Origin: Mesorhizobium sp. LMG 17147
GTDB lineage: Bacteria > Pseudomonadota > Alphaproteobacteria > Rhizobiales > Rhizobiaceae
DNA length: 64,000 bases
NCBI RefSeq assembly: GCF_024297145.1
Contig: NZ_JANCTC010000001.1
Span: 434,001-498,000, forward strand
Direction: 5' to 3'
Part shown: positions 45,675 to 54,865 of the stretch, piece by piece
Layout of the letters: every line of letters begins with the position of its first letter
How positions within the stretch are numbered: the stretch's first letter is position 1
Notes under the pieces: generated by a model
Told to the model about the DNA's origin: nothing
The model's input: the letters and a program-made list of their open reading frames with translations, nothing else
Databases searched by the model: none
Program-made: the position numbers and the translations under genes

Positions 45675-47006
45675 TTACATCTTGCCATCGTCCTGGAAGA
45701 CCTCGGTCCAGTCCTTGACGAGGCCGTCGAGCGCATCCTTGGCCGAGCCTTGCCCGGCAACGACATAGTCGTGGAAGCGCTTTTGTGATGCCTGCAGCAG
45801 CGGGGCATAGCTCGGCTCGGCCCAGAAGTCCTTCACGATGGCCATCGAGTCGAGGAAAGTCTGCGCGTAGGGCTGGCTGGCCGGGAAGGCCGGGTCCTTG
45901 ACGACCGCGTTGAGGCAGGAATAGCCGCCGAGCGACCACCATTTGGACTGCACGTCCTTGTTGGCGAACCATTTGATGTATTTGAGCGCGGCTTCCTGCT
46001 TGTCGGAATAGGAGACCACCGAGATGCCCTGGCCGCCGAGCTGGGCGAACTGGTCGCCGTCCGGACCTTTGGGATTGACGAAATAGCCTATCTTGTCGCC
46101 GCCGACATTCTCGTCCTTCTGCAGGCCTGGCCAGGTGAAGGCGAAGTTCATGTGCATCGCCACCTGGCCGGATTTGAAGGCATCGACACCTTCGCCCATG
46201 TAGCTGTTCGAGGCGCCGGGAGGCGTGCAGCAGTCATAGAGCGCCTTGTAGAACTCCAGGCCCTTCACCGATTTATCGGAGTTGACGAAGCCTTCCATCT
46301 CGTAGGGCTTTTTCGGGTTTTCGTACTGGAAGCCGAAGCTGTAGAGTACGTCCATGGCGCCCATGGTGATGCCTTCCGAGCCGCGCTCGGTATAGATCGA
46401 CGCGCCATAGACGGTCTTGCCGTCGATCTCGCGCTTCTGGAAGAATTCGGCGATCTGCTTCAGCTGGTCGAAGGTCGTCGGCGGGCCGAGATCCCAGCCA
46501 TACTTTTCCTTGAATTCCTTCTGCAGCTCCGGCTTGGAGAACCAGTCCTTGCGGTAGGTCCAGCCGACGACGTCGCCCATCGCCGGCAGCGCCCAGTAAT
46601 TCGGCGAGTTCTTCGGCCATTCCGAATAGCCGACGACGGTCGCCGGCACGAAATCGTCCATGCTGATCTTCTCTTTGTCGAAGAAGTCGTTCAGCTTGAC
46701 GTAATGGCCGTTCTCGGCGGCGCCGCCAATCCACTGGCTGTCGCCTATGATCAAGTCGCACAGCTTGCCGTGCGAATTCAGCTCATTGAGAAAGCGGTCG
46801 GCATAGTTGGTCCACGGCACGAATTCGAATTTCATGCCGATGCCGGTTTCCTTGGTGAAGTCCTTGGATAATTCCACAAGCGCGTTGGCCGGGTCCCAGG
46901 CTGCCCAGCAAAGCGTCAGATCTTCTGCCTGCGCGACGTTCGAAACGGCTGTCGACGCAACGAGTGCCGAGGCCAGACCCAACGCCAATTTAAAGGTCGA
47001 TTTCAT
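45675..47006 (-). CDS. Extracellular solute-binding protein (family 1), sugar/polyol ABC importer
   Basis: A 443-residue periplasmic binding protein with signal peptide (LALGLASALVASTAVSNVAQA-ED). The mature part opens LTLCWAAWDPANALVELSKD and has FEFVPWTNYADRFLNELNS, typical of family-1 carbohydrate-binding proteins. The ligand cannot be read from sequence; the kinases downstream suggest dihydroxyacetone, glycerol-like or other short polyols or ketoses. Strong AAATGGGAGGAAGG site before the ATG. It is the first gene of the importer operon, behind a repeat-rich promoter region. Confidence 0.91.
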   Translation of the reverse strand: MKSTFKLALGLASALVASTAVSNVAQAEDLTLCWAAWDPANALVELSKDFTKETGIGMKFEFVPWTNYADRFLNELNSHGKLCDLIIGDSQWIGGAAENGHYVKLNDFFDKEKISMDDFVPATVVGYSEWPKNSPNYWALPAMGDVVGWTYRKDWFSKPELQKEFKEKYGWDLGPPTTFDQLKQIAEFFQKREIDGKTVYGASIYTERGSEGITMGAMDVLYSFGFQYENPKKPYEMEGFVNSDKSVKGLEFYKALYDCCTPPGASNSYMGEGVDAFKSGQVAMHMNFAFTWPGLQKDENVGGDKIGYFVNPKGPDGDQFAQLGGQGISVVSYSDKQEAALKYIKWFANKDVQSKWWSLGGYSCLNAVVKDPAFPASQPYAQTFLDSMAIVKDFWAEPSYAPLLQASQKRFHDYVVAGQGSAKDALDGLVKDWTEVFQDDGKM

Positions 47007-47216
47007 GCCTTCCTCCCATTTGCGAAACGCGTCCGGATGACGGTTTCAAGAGCCCGCTAAACCCCTCTCCTCCGGGGCCTAAACACAGTGGCGGCAACGC
47101 CCGGATGTTTAGTAATTTGTTTAGTGATGCAATTTTTACTAAACAACGCAAGCGAATTCGTTGCTGCACCGCAGCATGCTGGATAGGAACCAACGTGAGA
47201 AGTTGCGGCGGCCTGC
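47007..47216. promoter_or_regulatory. Control region of the polyol importer operon with three GTTTAGTAA-type boxes
   Basis: Three related 9-mers: GTTTAGTAA at 47107-47115, GTTTAGTGA at 47119-47127 (12 bp after the first) and TTACTAAAC at 47136-47144 on the other strand. On the minus (transcribed) strand this reads TTGTTTAGTAA-8 bp-TCACTAAACAA, an 11-bp near-perfect palindrome, followed by a third half-site. It lies about 100-140 bp before the solute-binding protein start. It is a typical operator for a dimeric repressor such as LacI, GntR or DeoR type; which one is unknown. Confidence 0.7.
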
Positions 47217-47912
47217 CTAGGTCACCGTCTTGTTGCTGACCGTCACCGGTCGGATCACTGGGGCCGGCGGCAGCAGCGCGCGGATATCGGCGAAGGGGAA
47301 GACCGGCTCGAAGCGGAAGGCCTCGGCGAATGATCCGGCTAGGCCGTTGCACTGGCCGGCGCGGAAGGCGTTCTGCGTGCGCGCCACGTCGACGAAACGC
47401 TCGGGATCCTGCGACTGGTGCGCCCGGATCGCCTCCGCCTTGAGATCGAAATGCCCGGAGGTATCGACGTAGTGCGTAGGCGAAAACCCGGTGCCGCCGA
47501 ACGTGTCGGCATGCAGCACCGGCACCGAGAATGATGCGGCGATGCGCATGCCATCCGATAGCGCGCGGTGGTCGCCATGATAGTCGTTCGGCGCATGCGT
47601 GATCGCCAGACCCGGCCCTATCTCGCCGATCAGCGCTTTCAGCGCTCCGATCAGCGCGGCGTCCGCCACCAGTGCGCCATCGGGAAAGTCGAGGAAGCGC
47701 GGCGTCACGCCAAGCAGACCGGCCGCCGCGGTTGCCTCCTTGCGGCGCGTGCGGGCAAGCGCGGCCGGATCGCCATAGCCGCCCCTGGCGCCATCCGTGG
47801 CTATGGCAAAAAAGAGTTCTGCGCCTTGCGCGGCATAGGCCGCCATCGTACCGAACATGAAGATCTCGATGTCGTCCGGATGCGCGCCAAGCGCCAGTAT
47901 CTTCACTCTCAT
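47217..47912 (-). CDS. PIG-L family deacetylase
   Basis: A 231-residue LmbE/PIG-L-type zinc hydrolase. The metal motif is GAHPDD (residues 10-14) and the second site THAPNDYHGDH near residue 110, which supplies the third His. Members remove acetyl groups from N-acetylglucosamine-type substrates, but distant ones have other roles. A signal peptide is absent. It is oriented like the importer operon and starts 210 bp upstream of it; the operator lies between them. Its start is only 21 bp from the divergent transporter gene. Confidence 0.88.
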   Translation of the reverse strand: MRVKILALGAHPDDIEIFMFGTMAAYAAQGAELFFAIATDGARGGYGDPAALARTRRKEATAAAGLLGVTPRFLDFPDGALVADAALIGALKALIGEIGPGLAITHAPNDYHGDHRALSDGMRIAASFSVPVLHADTFGGTGFSPTHYVDTSGHFDLKAEAIRAHQSQDPERFVDVARTQNAFRAGQCNGLAGSFAEAFRFEPVFPFADIRALLPPAPVIRPVTVSNKTVT

Positions 47913-47933
47913 CTCTCCCGGAAACGGAAAAAC

Positions 47934-48823
47934 GTGCCCAACGGAATTCTGCTCGCTCTCATCGCCTATGCAAGCTATTCGTGCAGCGACGCCGTTGTCA
48001 AAAGCCTGGGCGGGCAGTTCAATGTCTTCGAGATCGGCTTCTTCTCGACATTGTTTGCCGGCTGTTTCCTGCTTTTCGCCAGGCCGCCAGGCGAGCGCTG
48101 GCGCGATTTCTGGCGCACGACCCGGCCCTGGGCGGTACAGGCCCGCGCCTGGGCAGCATCGCGTCGGGCGTGCTCAGCGTCTATGCCTTCACCACCATCC
48201 CGCTGGCGGAAGTCTATGCGCTGATCTTCCTGGCGCCGCTATTCGTCACCATCCTGGCCACGCTGGTCCTCAAGGAGAAGGTCGGCCCCTGGCGGTGGCT
48301 GGCGGTGGTCGCTGGCTTTGCCGGGGTTATGCTGGTTGTCAGGCCTGGTTTTCGCGAGCTGCATCTTGGCCATCTGGCGGCGTTCATCATCGCCTTCCTG
48401 GCCGCCGCCAATATCATCCTGATGCGTTCGCTCGCCGCGCAGGAAAAGCGCACGACGATGCTCGGCGTGCTGATCGGCTACGGCATGCTCTTCAACGGCG
48501 TCGGTGCGGCGGCTACCTCGTTCTCGCTGCCGGATGGCAGGCAATGGGCGTGGCTTGTGCTGGCCGGCGCCTTCACCGCCGGCGGCCAGCTGCTGCATCT
48601 GCTGGCGGTCAAATACGCACCGGCGAACCGCATCGCGCCTACGCATTACTCGCAGATCGTCTGGGCGGTGCTTCTGGGCGCGCTGTTCTTCAGGGAATAT
48701 CCCGATTTTCTGTCGCTGGTCGGGCTCGCCGTGGTCGCCGGTTCCGGCCTGCTGACGATGGTGCGCGAGGAGGTGCGGCTCGGCACGGTGCGCTGGAACC
48801 CGTTTTCGCGGACCAGGCTTTGA
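47934..48823 (+). pseudogene. DMT-family (EamA) transporter, broken by a one-base frameshift
   Basis: Two frames give one protein of about 295 residues, the normal size of a ten-helix EamA permease. The first part, from GTG 47934, begins VPNGILLALIAYASYSCSDA; the second continues GSIASGVLSVYAFTTIPLAE to 48823. The join is near 48147-48150, where GCGCCTGGG would keep the frame as GCGCCCTGGG, so one C appears lost. The second frame alone lacks the first helices. Either an inactive gene or a consensus error. Substrate unknown. Confidence 0.78.
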
Positions 48824-48898
48824 ATCGGCGCTGAGGTTGCGCCGCGACCGTCACCGCTGATATGCGATCGGCGCCAACTGGCTGCACAGCATAGCACA

Positions 48899-51481
48899 AT
48901 GACCACAAAACCCTTGCCGGACCTGCCGGTCTCCGCTGTCTTGCCGGCGCTCGATGAAGCGCTGAGCCGTGGTAACAGCGCCGTGCTGGTGGCGCCGCCC
49001 GGCGCCGGCAAGACGACTTTGGTTCCACTGGCGCTGCTCGACGCTGAATGGCTCGGCGCCGGAAAAATCATTCTGCTCGAGCCTCGCCGCCTCGCCGCCC
49101 GCGCTGCCGCCCGCCGCATGGCCGAATTGCTTGGCCAAGAGCCCGGCGAAACCGTCGGCTATGCCATGCGCATGGAAAACCGCACTTCCGCGAAGACCAG
49201 GATTCTCGTTGTCACCGAAGGCGTGCTGTCACGCATGATCCTCGACGATCCCGAACTGCCCGGTGTCGCGGCGGTGTTGTTCGACGAGTTCCACGAACGC
49301 TCGCTCGACGGCGATTTCGGGCTGGCGCTGGCGCTCGACGTGCAAAGTGCGCTGAGGCCCGACCTCAGATTGCTGGTGATGTCGGCGACGCTCGATGGCG
49401 CGCGCGTCGCAAGATTGCTGTCCGGCGCGCCGGTGATCGAGAGCGCAGGCCGCGCCTTCCCGGTCGACATCCGCTATGACGAGCGGCCGGCCGGCATCGC
49501 CATCGAGGACGCGATGGCCAGGGCGATCCGCTCGGCGCTTGCCGGGGAGGAGGGCAGCGTGCTCGCTTTCCTGCCCGGCCAGCGCGAGATCGAGCGCACC
49601 GCGGAGCGGCTGGCCGGCAAGGTCGGCGCCGACACCGATATCGTGCCGCTCTACGGCATGCTCGACAACAAGACGCAGGACGCGGCGATCAAGCCTGCGC
49701 CGCCCGGCCGCCGCAAGGTGGTGCTCGCGACGTCGATCGCCGAAACCTCCATCACCATCGATGGCGTGCGCGTCGTCATCGATTCCGGCCTGTCGCGGCT
49801 GCCGCGCTATGAGCCGGCGAGCGGCCTGACGCGGCTGGAGACGGTGCGTGCTTCGCGCGCTTCCGCCGACCAGCGCGCCGGCCGTGCCGGGCGCACGCAG
49901 CCCGGCGTCGCCATCCGGTTGTGGCGGGCCGAGCAGACGGCGGCCCTGCCGGCCTTCACGCCGCCGGAAATCCTCGAGGCCGATCTTTCCGGCCTGTTGC
50001 TCGATTGCGCCGCGTTCGGCGTCGCCGATCCGACCAGCCTGTCCTTCCTCGATCCCCCGCCGGCTGCGGCGCTCACCGAGGCGAGGGCGCTGCTGCGTGC
50101 GCTCGATGCGGTCGATGCGGCAGGACGCCTGACGGATGGCGGTGCGGCGATGCGCAGGCTGGCGCTACCGGTGCGGCTCGCCCACATGGTCGCCGAGGCG
50201 GCAAGGACCGGCCAGGCGCTCGAAGCGGCGATGCTCGCCGTGCTATTGACCGAGCGTGGCCTTGGCGGCGAGGGTGCCGGTCTCGAACGGCGGCTGATGC
50301 GCTTTCACGCCGAAAGATCGCAGCGTGCCACCGCTGCCCGGCAACTGGCCGAGAGGTTGGCAAAGCAGGCTTCGTCCTCCCCCTCGAGGGGAGGGTCGGC
50401 GAACGAGCCGAGCGCAGCGAGACGAGGGAGACGGGGCGGGGTCGCCGATGGCGTGCCCGAACCGACCCCGCCCCGATCCGCTACGCGGATCAACCCTCCC
50501 CTCAAGGAGGAGGGCAGCACTGCCGGCTCGCTCCTCATCCATGCCTGGCCGGATCGGGTCGCCAAAGCGCGCGGCGAGCGTGGCCGCTTCGTGCTTGCCA
50601 ACGGCTCGGGCGCCATGCTCGACGCCTCCGATCCGCTGGCCGGCGAGACCTGGCTCGTCGTCGCCGACCTGCAGGGCAAGGCGCAGAACGCCCGCATCAC
50701 CGCGGCGGCAGCCATCGATGAGACCGATATCCGTGCCGCGCTGGCGGAAAGGATCGAGACGCGCCGGGAGGTCAGCTTCGACCGCGACAGGCGCGCGGTG
50801 CGGGTGCGCGAAACGGTTCGCCTCGGGGCCGTCACGTTGTCCGAACGCATGCTGCCGAAGCCGACCGGTGCCGACGCGGATCGCGCCATCCTCGACGCCT
50901 TGCGCGAACACGGCCTGTCCCTGGTGCCGTGGACCAGGGAGGCGGAGACGTTGCGGCAGCGGCTCGGCTGGCTGCATCGCGGCCTCGGCGCGCCATGGCC
51001 CGATGTCTCCGATGCCGCGCTCGTCGAGCGCCTCGACGACTGGCTGCTGCCATTCCTTTCCGGCGCCACAGCCTTTACGGCGATTGATCCTAGCGTGCTT
51101 TCGCAAGGCCTGATGACGCTGGTGCCGCACGAATTGCAGCGCAAGATCGACACATTGGCGCCGACCCATTTCGACGCGCCGTCGGGCAGCCGGCTGCCGA
51201 TCCGCTATGACGGCGAATGGCCGGTGCTGGCGGCGCGCGTGCAGGAGCTGTTCGGCCTCGACCGGCATCCGGCGATCGCCAACGGCACTGTGCCGCTGAC
51301 CCTCGAATTGCTGTCGCCGGCGCACCGGCCGATCCAGACGACGCGCGACCTGCCCGGCTTCTGGCGCGGCTCCTGGGCCGATGTGCGGGCAGAGATGCGT
51401 GGCCGCTATCCCAGGCATGTCTGGCCGGAGAACCCGCTTCTCGCCGCCGCCACCAGCCGCGCGAAGCCGCGCGGTACCTGA
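48899..51481 (+). CDS. hrpB: ATP-dependent RNA helicase HrpB with in-frame repeat insertion
   Basis: An 860-residue DEAH-type helicase. Walker A is APPGAGKTT (residues 32-40), the DEAH-box variant DEFHER is near 128, SAT (MSATLDGARVA) near 163, and motif VI DQRAGRAGRTQPG near 325. The C-terminal HrpB-specific domain ends LPGFWRGSWADVRAEMRGRYPRHVWPENP. Around residues 493-540 the protein is low-complexity (SPSRGG ... PPLKEEGS) and is encoded by a palindromic repeat (50382-50510) without breaking the frame. The role in RNA metabolism is poorly defined in this group. Confidence 0.92.
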   Translation: MTTKPLPDLPVSAVLPALDEALSRGNSAVLVAPPGAGKTTLVPLALLDAEWLGAGKIILLEPRRLAARAAARRMAELLGQEPGETVGYAMRMENRTSAKTRILVVTEGVLSRMILDDPELPGVAAVLFDEFHERSLDGDFGLALALDVQSALRPDLRLLVMSATLDGARVARLLSGAPVIESAGRAFPVDIRYDERPAGIAIEDAMARAIRSALAGEEGSVLAFLPGQREIERTAERLAGKVGADTDIVPLYGMLDNKTQDAAIKPAPPGRRKVVLATSIAETSITIDGVRVVIDSGLSRLPRYEPASGLTRLETVRASRASADQRAGRAGRTQPGVAIRLWRAEQTAALPAFTPPEILEADLSGLLLDCAAFGVADPTSLSFLDPPPAAALTEARALLRALDAVDAAGRLTDGGAAMRRLALPVRLAHMVAEAARTGQALEAAMLAVLLTERGLGGEGAGLERRLMRFHAERSQRATAARQLAERLAKQASSSPSRGGSANEPSAARRGRRGGVADGVPEPTPPRSATRINPPLKEEGSTAGSLLIHAWPDRVAKARGERGRFVLANGSGAMLDASDPLAGETWLVVADLQGKAQNARITAAAAIDETDIRAALAERIETRREVSFDRDRRAVRVRETVRLGAVTLSERMLPKPTGADADRAILDALREHGLSLVPWTREAETLRQRLGWLHRGLGAPWPDVSDAALVERLDDWLLPFLSGATAFTAIDPSVLSQGLMTLVPHELQRKIDTLAPTHFDAPSGSRLPIRYDGEWPVLAARVQELFGLDRHPAIANGTVPLTLELLSPAHRPIQTTRDLPGFWRGSWADVRAEMRGRYPRHVWPENPLLAAATSRAKPRGT
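50382..50510. repeat. Palindromic repeat inserted in frame in hrpB
   Basis: Outer arms GAGGGGAGGGT (50386-50396) and ACCCTCCCCTC (50493-50503) and inner arms CGGGGCGGGGTCG (50432-50444) and CGACCCCGCCCCG (50463-50475) are exact inverse pairs of 11 and 13 bp, nested. A smaller hairpin GATCCG/CGGATC lies at 50475-50491. The element keeps the hrpB frame and is unlike the one in nasA in sequence, but similar in design. Confidence 0.8.
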
Positions 51482-51581
51482 TGCTTCCCGGACCATGACC
51501 ACAACCCGAAGGTCCGCGTCAGCGGAAGGTGGTCCCGGTTTTCGGAAAGACCTCCAGCGGTTTCCCCTCTATAATCCCGCC

Positions 51582-52907
51582 ATGATAAACATTCTGCACG
51601 CGCCCGACTTCCAGCAAAGCCAGCGGCTGCGCCTCAACACGCTGATCAGGCTGCGCTGGCTTGCCATTGTCGGCCAGAGCCTGACCGTGCTTGTCGTCGC
51701 CTACGGGCTGAAATTTCCGCTGCCGGTCAGCATGTGTTTTGCGCTGATCGCTTGTTCGGCCTGGATGAACCTGTTGCTGACCTTCCGCTATCCGGCGGCG
51801 CATCGGCTTACCCCGTTCTCGGCCTTTGCCATCCTGACCTTCGACAGCCTGCAGCTTGCCGGCCTGCTCTACATGACCGGCGGCCTTACCAATCCGTTTT
51901 CGCTGCTGATGACCGTGCCCGTCGTCGTCTCGGCGACGTCGCTGCCGCTGCGCTTGACGGCTCTGCTCGGCGCGCTGGTGATCGTGGCGGCGACGCTGCT
52001 GGTCTTCTACCACCTGCCGCTGCCCTGGCATGAGGGGGCGCCATTGGCGATGCCGTTCATCTATGTCGCCGGCATCTGGATGGCGGTGTTCTGCTCCATC
52101 GCCTTTACCGCGATCTATGCCTTCCGGGTGGCAGAGGAGGCGCGGCTGCTTGCCAACGCGCTTGCCGCCACGGAATTGGTGCTGCAGCGAGAACAGCATC
52201 TCTCGGCCCTCGACGGCCTCGCCGCGGCCGCCGCGCACGAACTCGGCACGCCGCTCGCCACCATCACGCTTGTCGCCAAGGAGATGGAGAAGGCGCTTGG
52301 CGAAGATCCGAAATACGGCGAGGACGTGAAGCTGCTGCGTTCGCAGAGCGAGCGCTGCCGCGAAATCCTGAAGCGCCTGACCAGCCTTTCCTCCGAGAGC
52401 GAAGTGCACCTCTCGCGCCTGCCGCTGACCTCGCTGGTCGAGGAAGTGACGGCACCGCACCGCGATTTCGGCATTTCGATCAAGCTTCGGCCGGGCGAGC
52501 GCATCGGCCCGGAACCGGTGGGCCGGCGCAATCCCGGCGTCATTTACGGGCTCGGCAATTTGGTCGAGAACGCTGTCGACTTCGCCCGCAAGAACGTCAC
52601 CATACGCTGGAAGTGGAACGAGGCCGCCGTCAGCTTCTCGATCATCGACGACGGGCCGGGCTTTCCGCCGGAGATCATCGACCGTATCGGCGAACCCTAT
52701 ATGTCGACCCGACAAGGCACCGAAGCCGGCGGCGGCCTCGGCCTCGGCCTATTCATCGCCAAGACCTTGCTCGAACGCTCTGGCGCGACGCTCGATTTCC
52801 GCAATTCGAGCGAGCCCGGCGAGGGCGCTATCGTGCAGATATCGTGGCCGCGCAGCGTCTTCCTTAATCCCGAGCAGGCTTCGGCCACCATGTTCGACAC
52901 GGCCTAA
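51582..52907 (+). CDS. actS: Redox-sensing histidine kinase ActS (RegB family)
   Basis: A 441-residue membrane histidine kinase with six N-terminal helices. The heptad GGLTNPF (about residue 105) is the ubiquinone-binding signature of RegB. The H-box is AAAAHELGTPLATI (His about 219), SQSERCREILKRL contains the redox-active Cys of the family, and the N, G1 and G2 boxes end in GGGLGLGLFIAKTLLERSG. It controls redox-dependent genes (CO2 and N2 fixation, respiration, acid tolerance) through ActR. The start is uncertain: the ATG at 51582 (MINILHAP) matches family N-termini, an ATG at 51495 is in frame. TATAAT at 51570-51575 is noticeable. Confidence 0.92.
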   Translation: MINILHAPDFQQSQRLRLNTLIRLRWLAIVGQSLTVLVVAYGLKFPLPVSMCFALIACSAWMNLLLTFRYPAAHRLTPFSAFAILTFDSLQLAGLLYMTGGLTNPFSLLMTVPVVVSATSLPLRLTALLGALVIVAATLLVFYHLPLPWHEGAPLAMPFIYVAGIWMAVFCSIAFTAIYAFRVAEEARLLANALAATELVLQREQHLSALDGLAAAAAHELGTPLATITLVAKEMEKALGEDPKYGEDVKLLRSQSERCREILKRLTSLSSESEVHLSRLPLTSLVEEVTAPHRDFGISIKLRPGERIGPEPVGRRNPGVIYGLGNLVENAVDFARKNVTIRWKWNEAAVSFSIIDDGPGFPPEIIDRIGEPYMSTRQGTEAGGGLGLGLFIAKTLLERSGATLDFRNSSEPGEGAIVQISWPRSVFLNPEQASATMFDTA

Positions 52908-52970
52908 ATTGGACAATAGCGTTGCGAAACTATATTTGCGTAAAAATCAGGCAGCAGGATTTTCAGCACG

Positions 52971-53534
52971 ATGAGTACTGACGAAACGATTGGCGCAATG
53001 GTCGAAGGCGAGGACACCTCGTTGCTGATCGTGGACGACGACAAGCCGTTCCTGACGCGGCTTGCCCGCGCCATGGAAACCAGGGGTTTCGTGGTCGAGA
53101 CGGCGGAGAGCGTCGAGGAGGCGGTTGCCAAGGCGCGCGCCAATCCGCCGGCCTATGCGGTGGTCGACATGCGGCTGGCCGACGGCAACGGCCTCGACGT
53201 CGTCGCTGCCATTCGCGAGAAGCGCGACGATGCTCGCGCCATAATCCTTACAGGCTATGGCAACATCGCCACTGCGGTGACGGCGGTAAAGCTCGGCGCC
53301 ATCGACTATCTATCGAAGCCGGCCGATGCCGACGACATCTTTGCAGCCCTGACCCGCACGGCGGGCGAACGTGCCGCGCCGCCGGAAAATCCAATGTCGG
53401 CTGATCGCGTGCGCTGGGAACACATCCAGCGCGTCTACGAAATGTGCGACCGCAATGTCTCGGAAACCGCACGCCGCCTGAACATGCATCGCCGCACGCT
53501 GCAACGCATCCTCGCCAAGCGCGCGCCGCGCTAA
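52971..53534 (+). CDS. actR: Response regulator ActR (RegA family)
   Basis: A 187-residue response regulator. The receiver domain has DDD at about 22-24 and the phosphorylated D66 in VVDMRLADG, then the conserved Thr and Lys (ILTGYG, LSKPADADD). The C-terminal Fis-like helix-turn-helix has NVSETARRLNMHRRTLQRIL, the near-invariant RegA DNA-binding motif. It lies 63 bp after actS. Confidence 0.95.
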   Translation: MSTDETIGAMVEGEDTSLLIVDDDKPFLTRLARAMETRGFVVETAESVEEAVAKARANPPAYAVVDMRLADGNGLDVVAAIREKRDDARAIILTGYGNIATAVTAVKLGAIDYLSKPADADDIFAALTRTAGERAAPPENPMSADRVRWEHIQRVYEMCDRNVSETARRLNMHRRTLQRILAKRAPR

Positions 53535-53627
53535 CAGGTTCTGACTGCAGGCTTGCCCGGCCAGCGCCGTTTGCGCATCATCGCTGGGCGGCGCGTCGGA
53601 CCTTGCCGCTGATACGACGGAGGCGAC

Positions 53628-54821
53628 ATGCAGGACGAAAAGCGGCTGGTCTCCATGCTGCGCGAATTCCTCGACAGCGAGGCGGCCGGCGGCCTCATCC
53701 TGATGGCTGCGGCGGCCCTGGCCCTGATCGTCGCCAATTCGCCGCTGGCCGAAGCTTATTTCTCCGCCCTCCATGCCTATCTCGGTCCGCTCAGCGTCTC
53801 GCACTGGATCAATGACGGCCTGATGGCGGTGTTCTTCCTGCTGGTTGGCCTCGAGATCAAGCGCGAGATGCTCGACGGCCAGCTCTCGACCTGGCCGCGC
53901 CGCGTGCTGCCCGGCATCGCCGCCGCCGGTGGCATGGCGGTGCCGGCACTGGTCTACATCGCCATCAACCGCAACAATCCAGCCGCTCTGTCCGGCTGGG
54001 CGATCCCGACCGCCACCGACATCGCCTTTGCGCTCGGCGTGCTGTCGCTGCTCGGCAGCCGCGTGCCGGGCTCGTTGAAGATATTCCTTACCGCGCTCGC
54101 CATCATCGACGATCTCGGCGCCGTGCTCATCATCGCGGTGTTCTATACCAGCGGCCTGTCGCTCGCCTATCTCGGCGCCGCCTTCGCCGTCATCGCGCTG
54201 CTGGTGGTGCTCAACCGCATGCGGGTGCTGACGCTGCTGCCTTATATCGTGCTCGGTGTCGTGCTGTGGGTTTTGGTTTTGAAATCGGGCGTCCATGCGA
54301 CGCTCGCCGGGGTCGCGCTGGCTCTCACCATACCGCTGAAGATCTCGTCGGGCAGCGGCCACGATCTCGACCATTCGCCACTGCACCGGCTCGAACACGG
54401 CCTGCACAAAATCGTACCCTTTTTCGTCATCCCGATCTTCGGTTTTGCCAACGCCGGCGTTTCGCTCGGCGGTCTCAGCGCTGCCGCACTGGTCGAGCCG
54501 CTGACGCTCGGCGTCGCCGCGGGTCTCGTCGCCGGCAAACTGGTCGGCGTGTTCGGGTCTTCCGCGCTTGCCATCCGGCTCGGATTTGCCGATCTGCCGG
54601 TCAATGCCGGCTGGCTGCACATGATCGGTATTTCACTGCTCTGCGGCATCGGCTTCACCATGAGCCTGTTCATCGGCCTGCTCGCCTTCGCCAGCGACGT
54701 CGCTCTGCAGGACGCGGTCAAGGTCGGCATCCTCGCCGGCTCTTTCATCGCAGCGATCCTCGGCGCCGCTGTGCTGCTGGTTGCGCCGGCCGCGAGCGGG
54801 GCGGAGGAGGCGGAAGAATAA
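53628..54821 (+). CDS. nhaA: Na+/H+ antiporter NhaA
   Basis: A 397-residue, 11-12-helix antiporter. [20 protein letters not shown] at the start, [15 protein letters not shown] near residue 70, [18 protein letters not shown] (the Asp of the ion site) and [17 protein letters not shown] with the paired Asp of the site are intact. It uses the proton gradient to expel Na+ and helps at high pH and salt. GGAGGCG is the ribosome site. It stands after actR with a 93-bp gap, and converges with the aldehyde dehydrogenase. Confidence 0.95.
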   Translation: MQDEKRLVSMLREFLDSEAAGGLILMAAAALALIVANSPLAEAYFSALHAYLGPLSVSHWINDGLMAVFFLLVGLEIKREMLDGQLSTWPRRVLPGIAAAGGMAVPALVYIAINRNNPAALSGWAIPTATDIAFALGVLSLLGSRVPGSLKIFLTALAIIDDLGAVLIIAVFYTSGLSLAYLGAAFAVIALLVVLNRMRVLTLLPYIVLGVVLWVLVLKSGVHATLAGVALALTIPLKISSGSGHDLDHSPLHRLEHGLHKIVPFFVIPIFGFANAGVSLGGLSAAALVEPLTLGVAAGLVAGKLVGVFGSSALAIRLGFADLPVNAGWLHMIGISLLCGIGFTMSLFIGLLAFASDVALQDAVKVGILAGSFIAAILGAAVLLVAPAASGAEEAEE

Positions 54822-54865
54822 TCGCGTGGCGCCTTCGGCCTGAGGCCACCGTCTCCCCGAGGGCG

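Noticed and set aside
50243-52715. Minus-strand frames opposite hrpB and actS
   Set aside because: Antisense to two conserved genes, no motifs, no ribosome sites.
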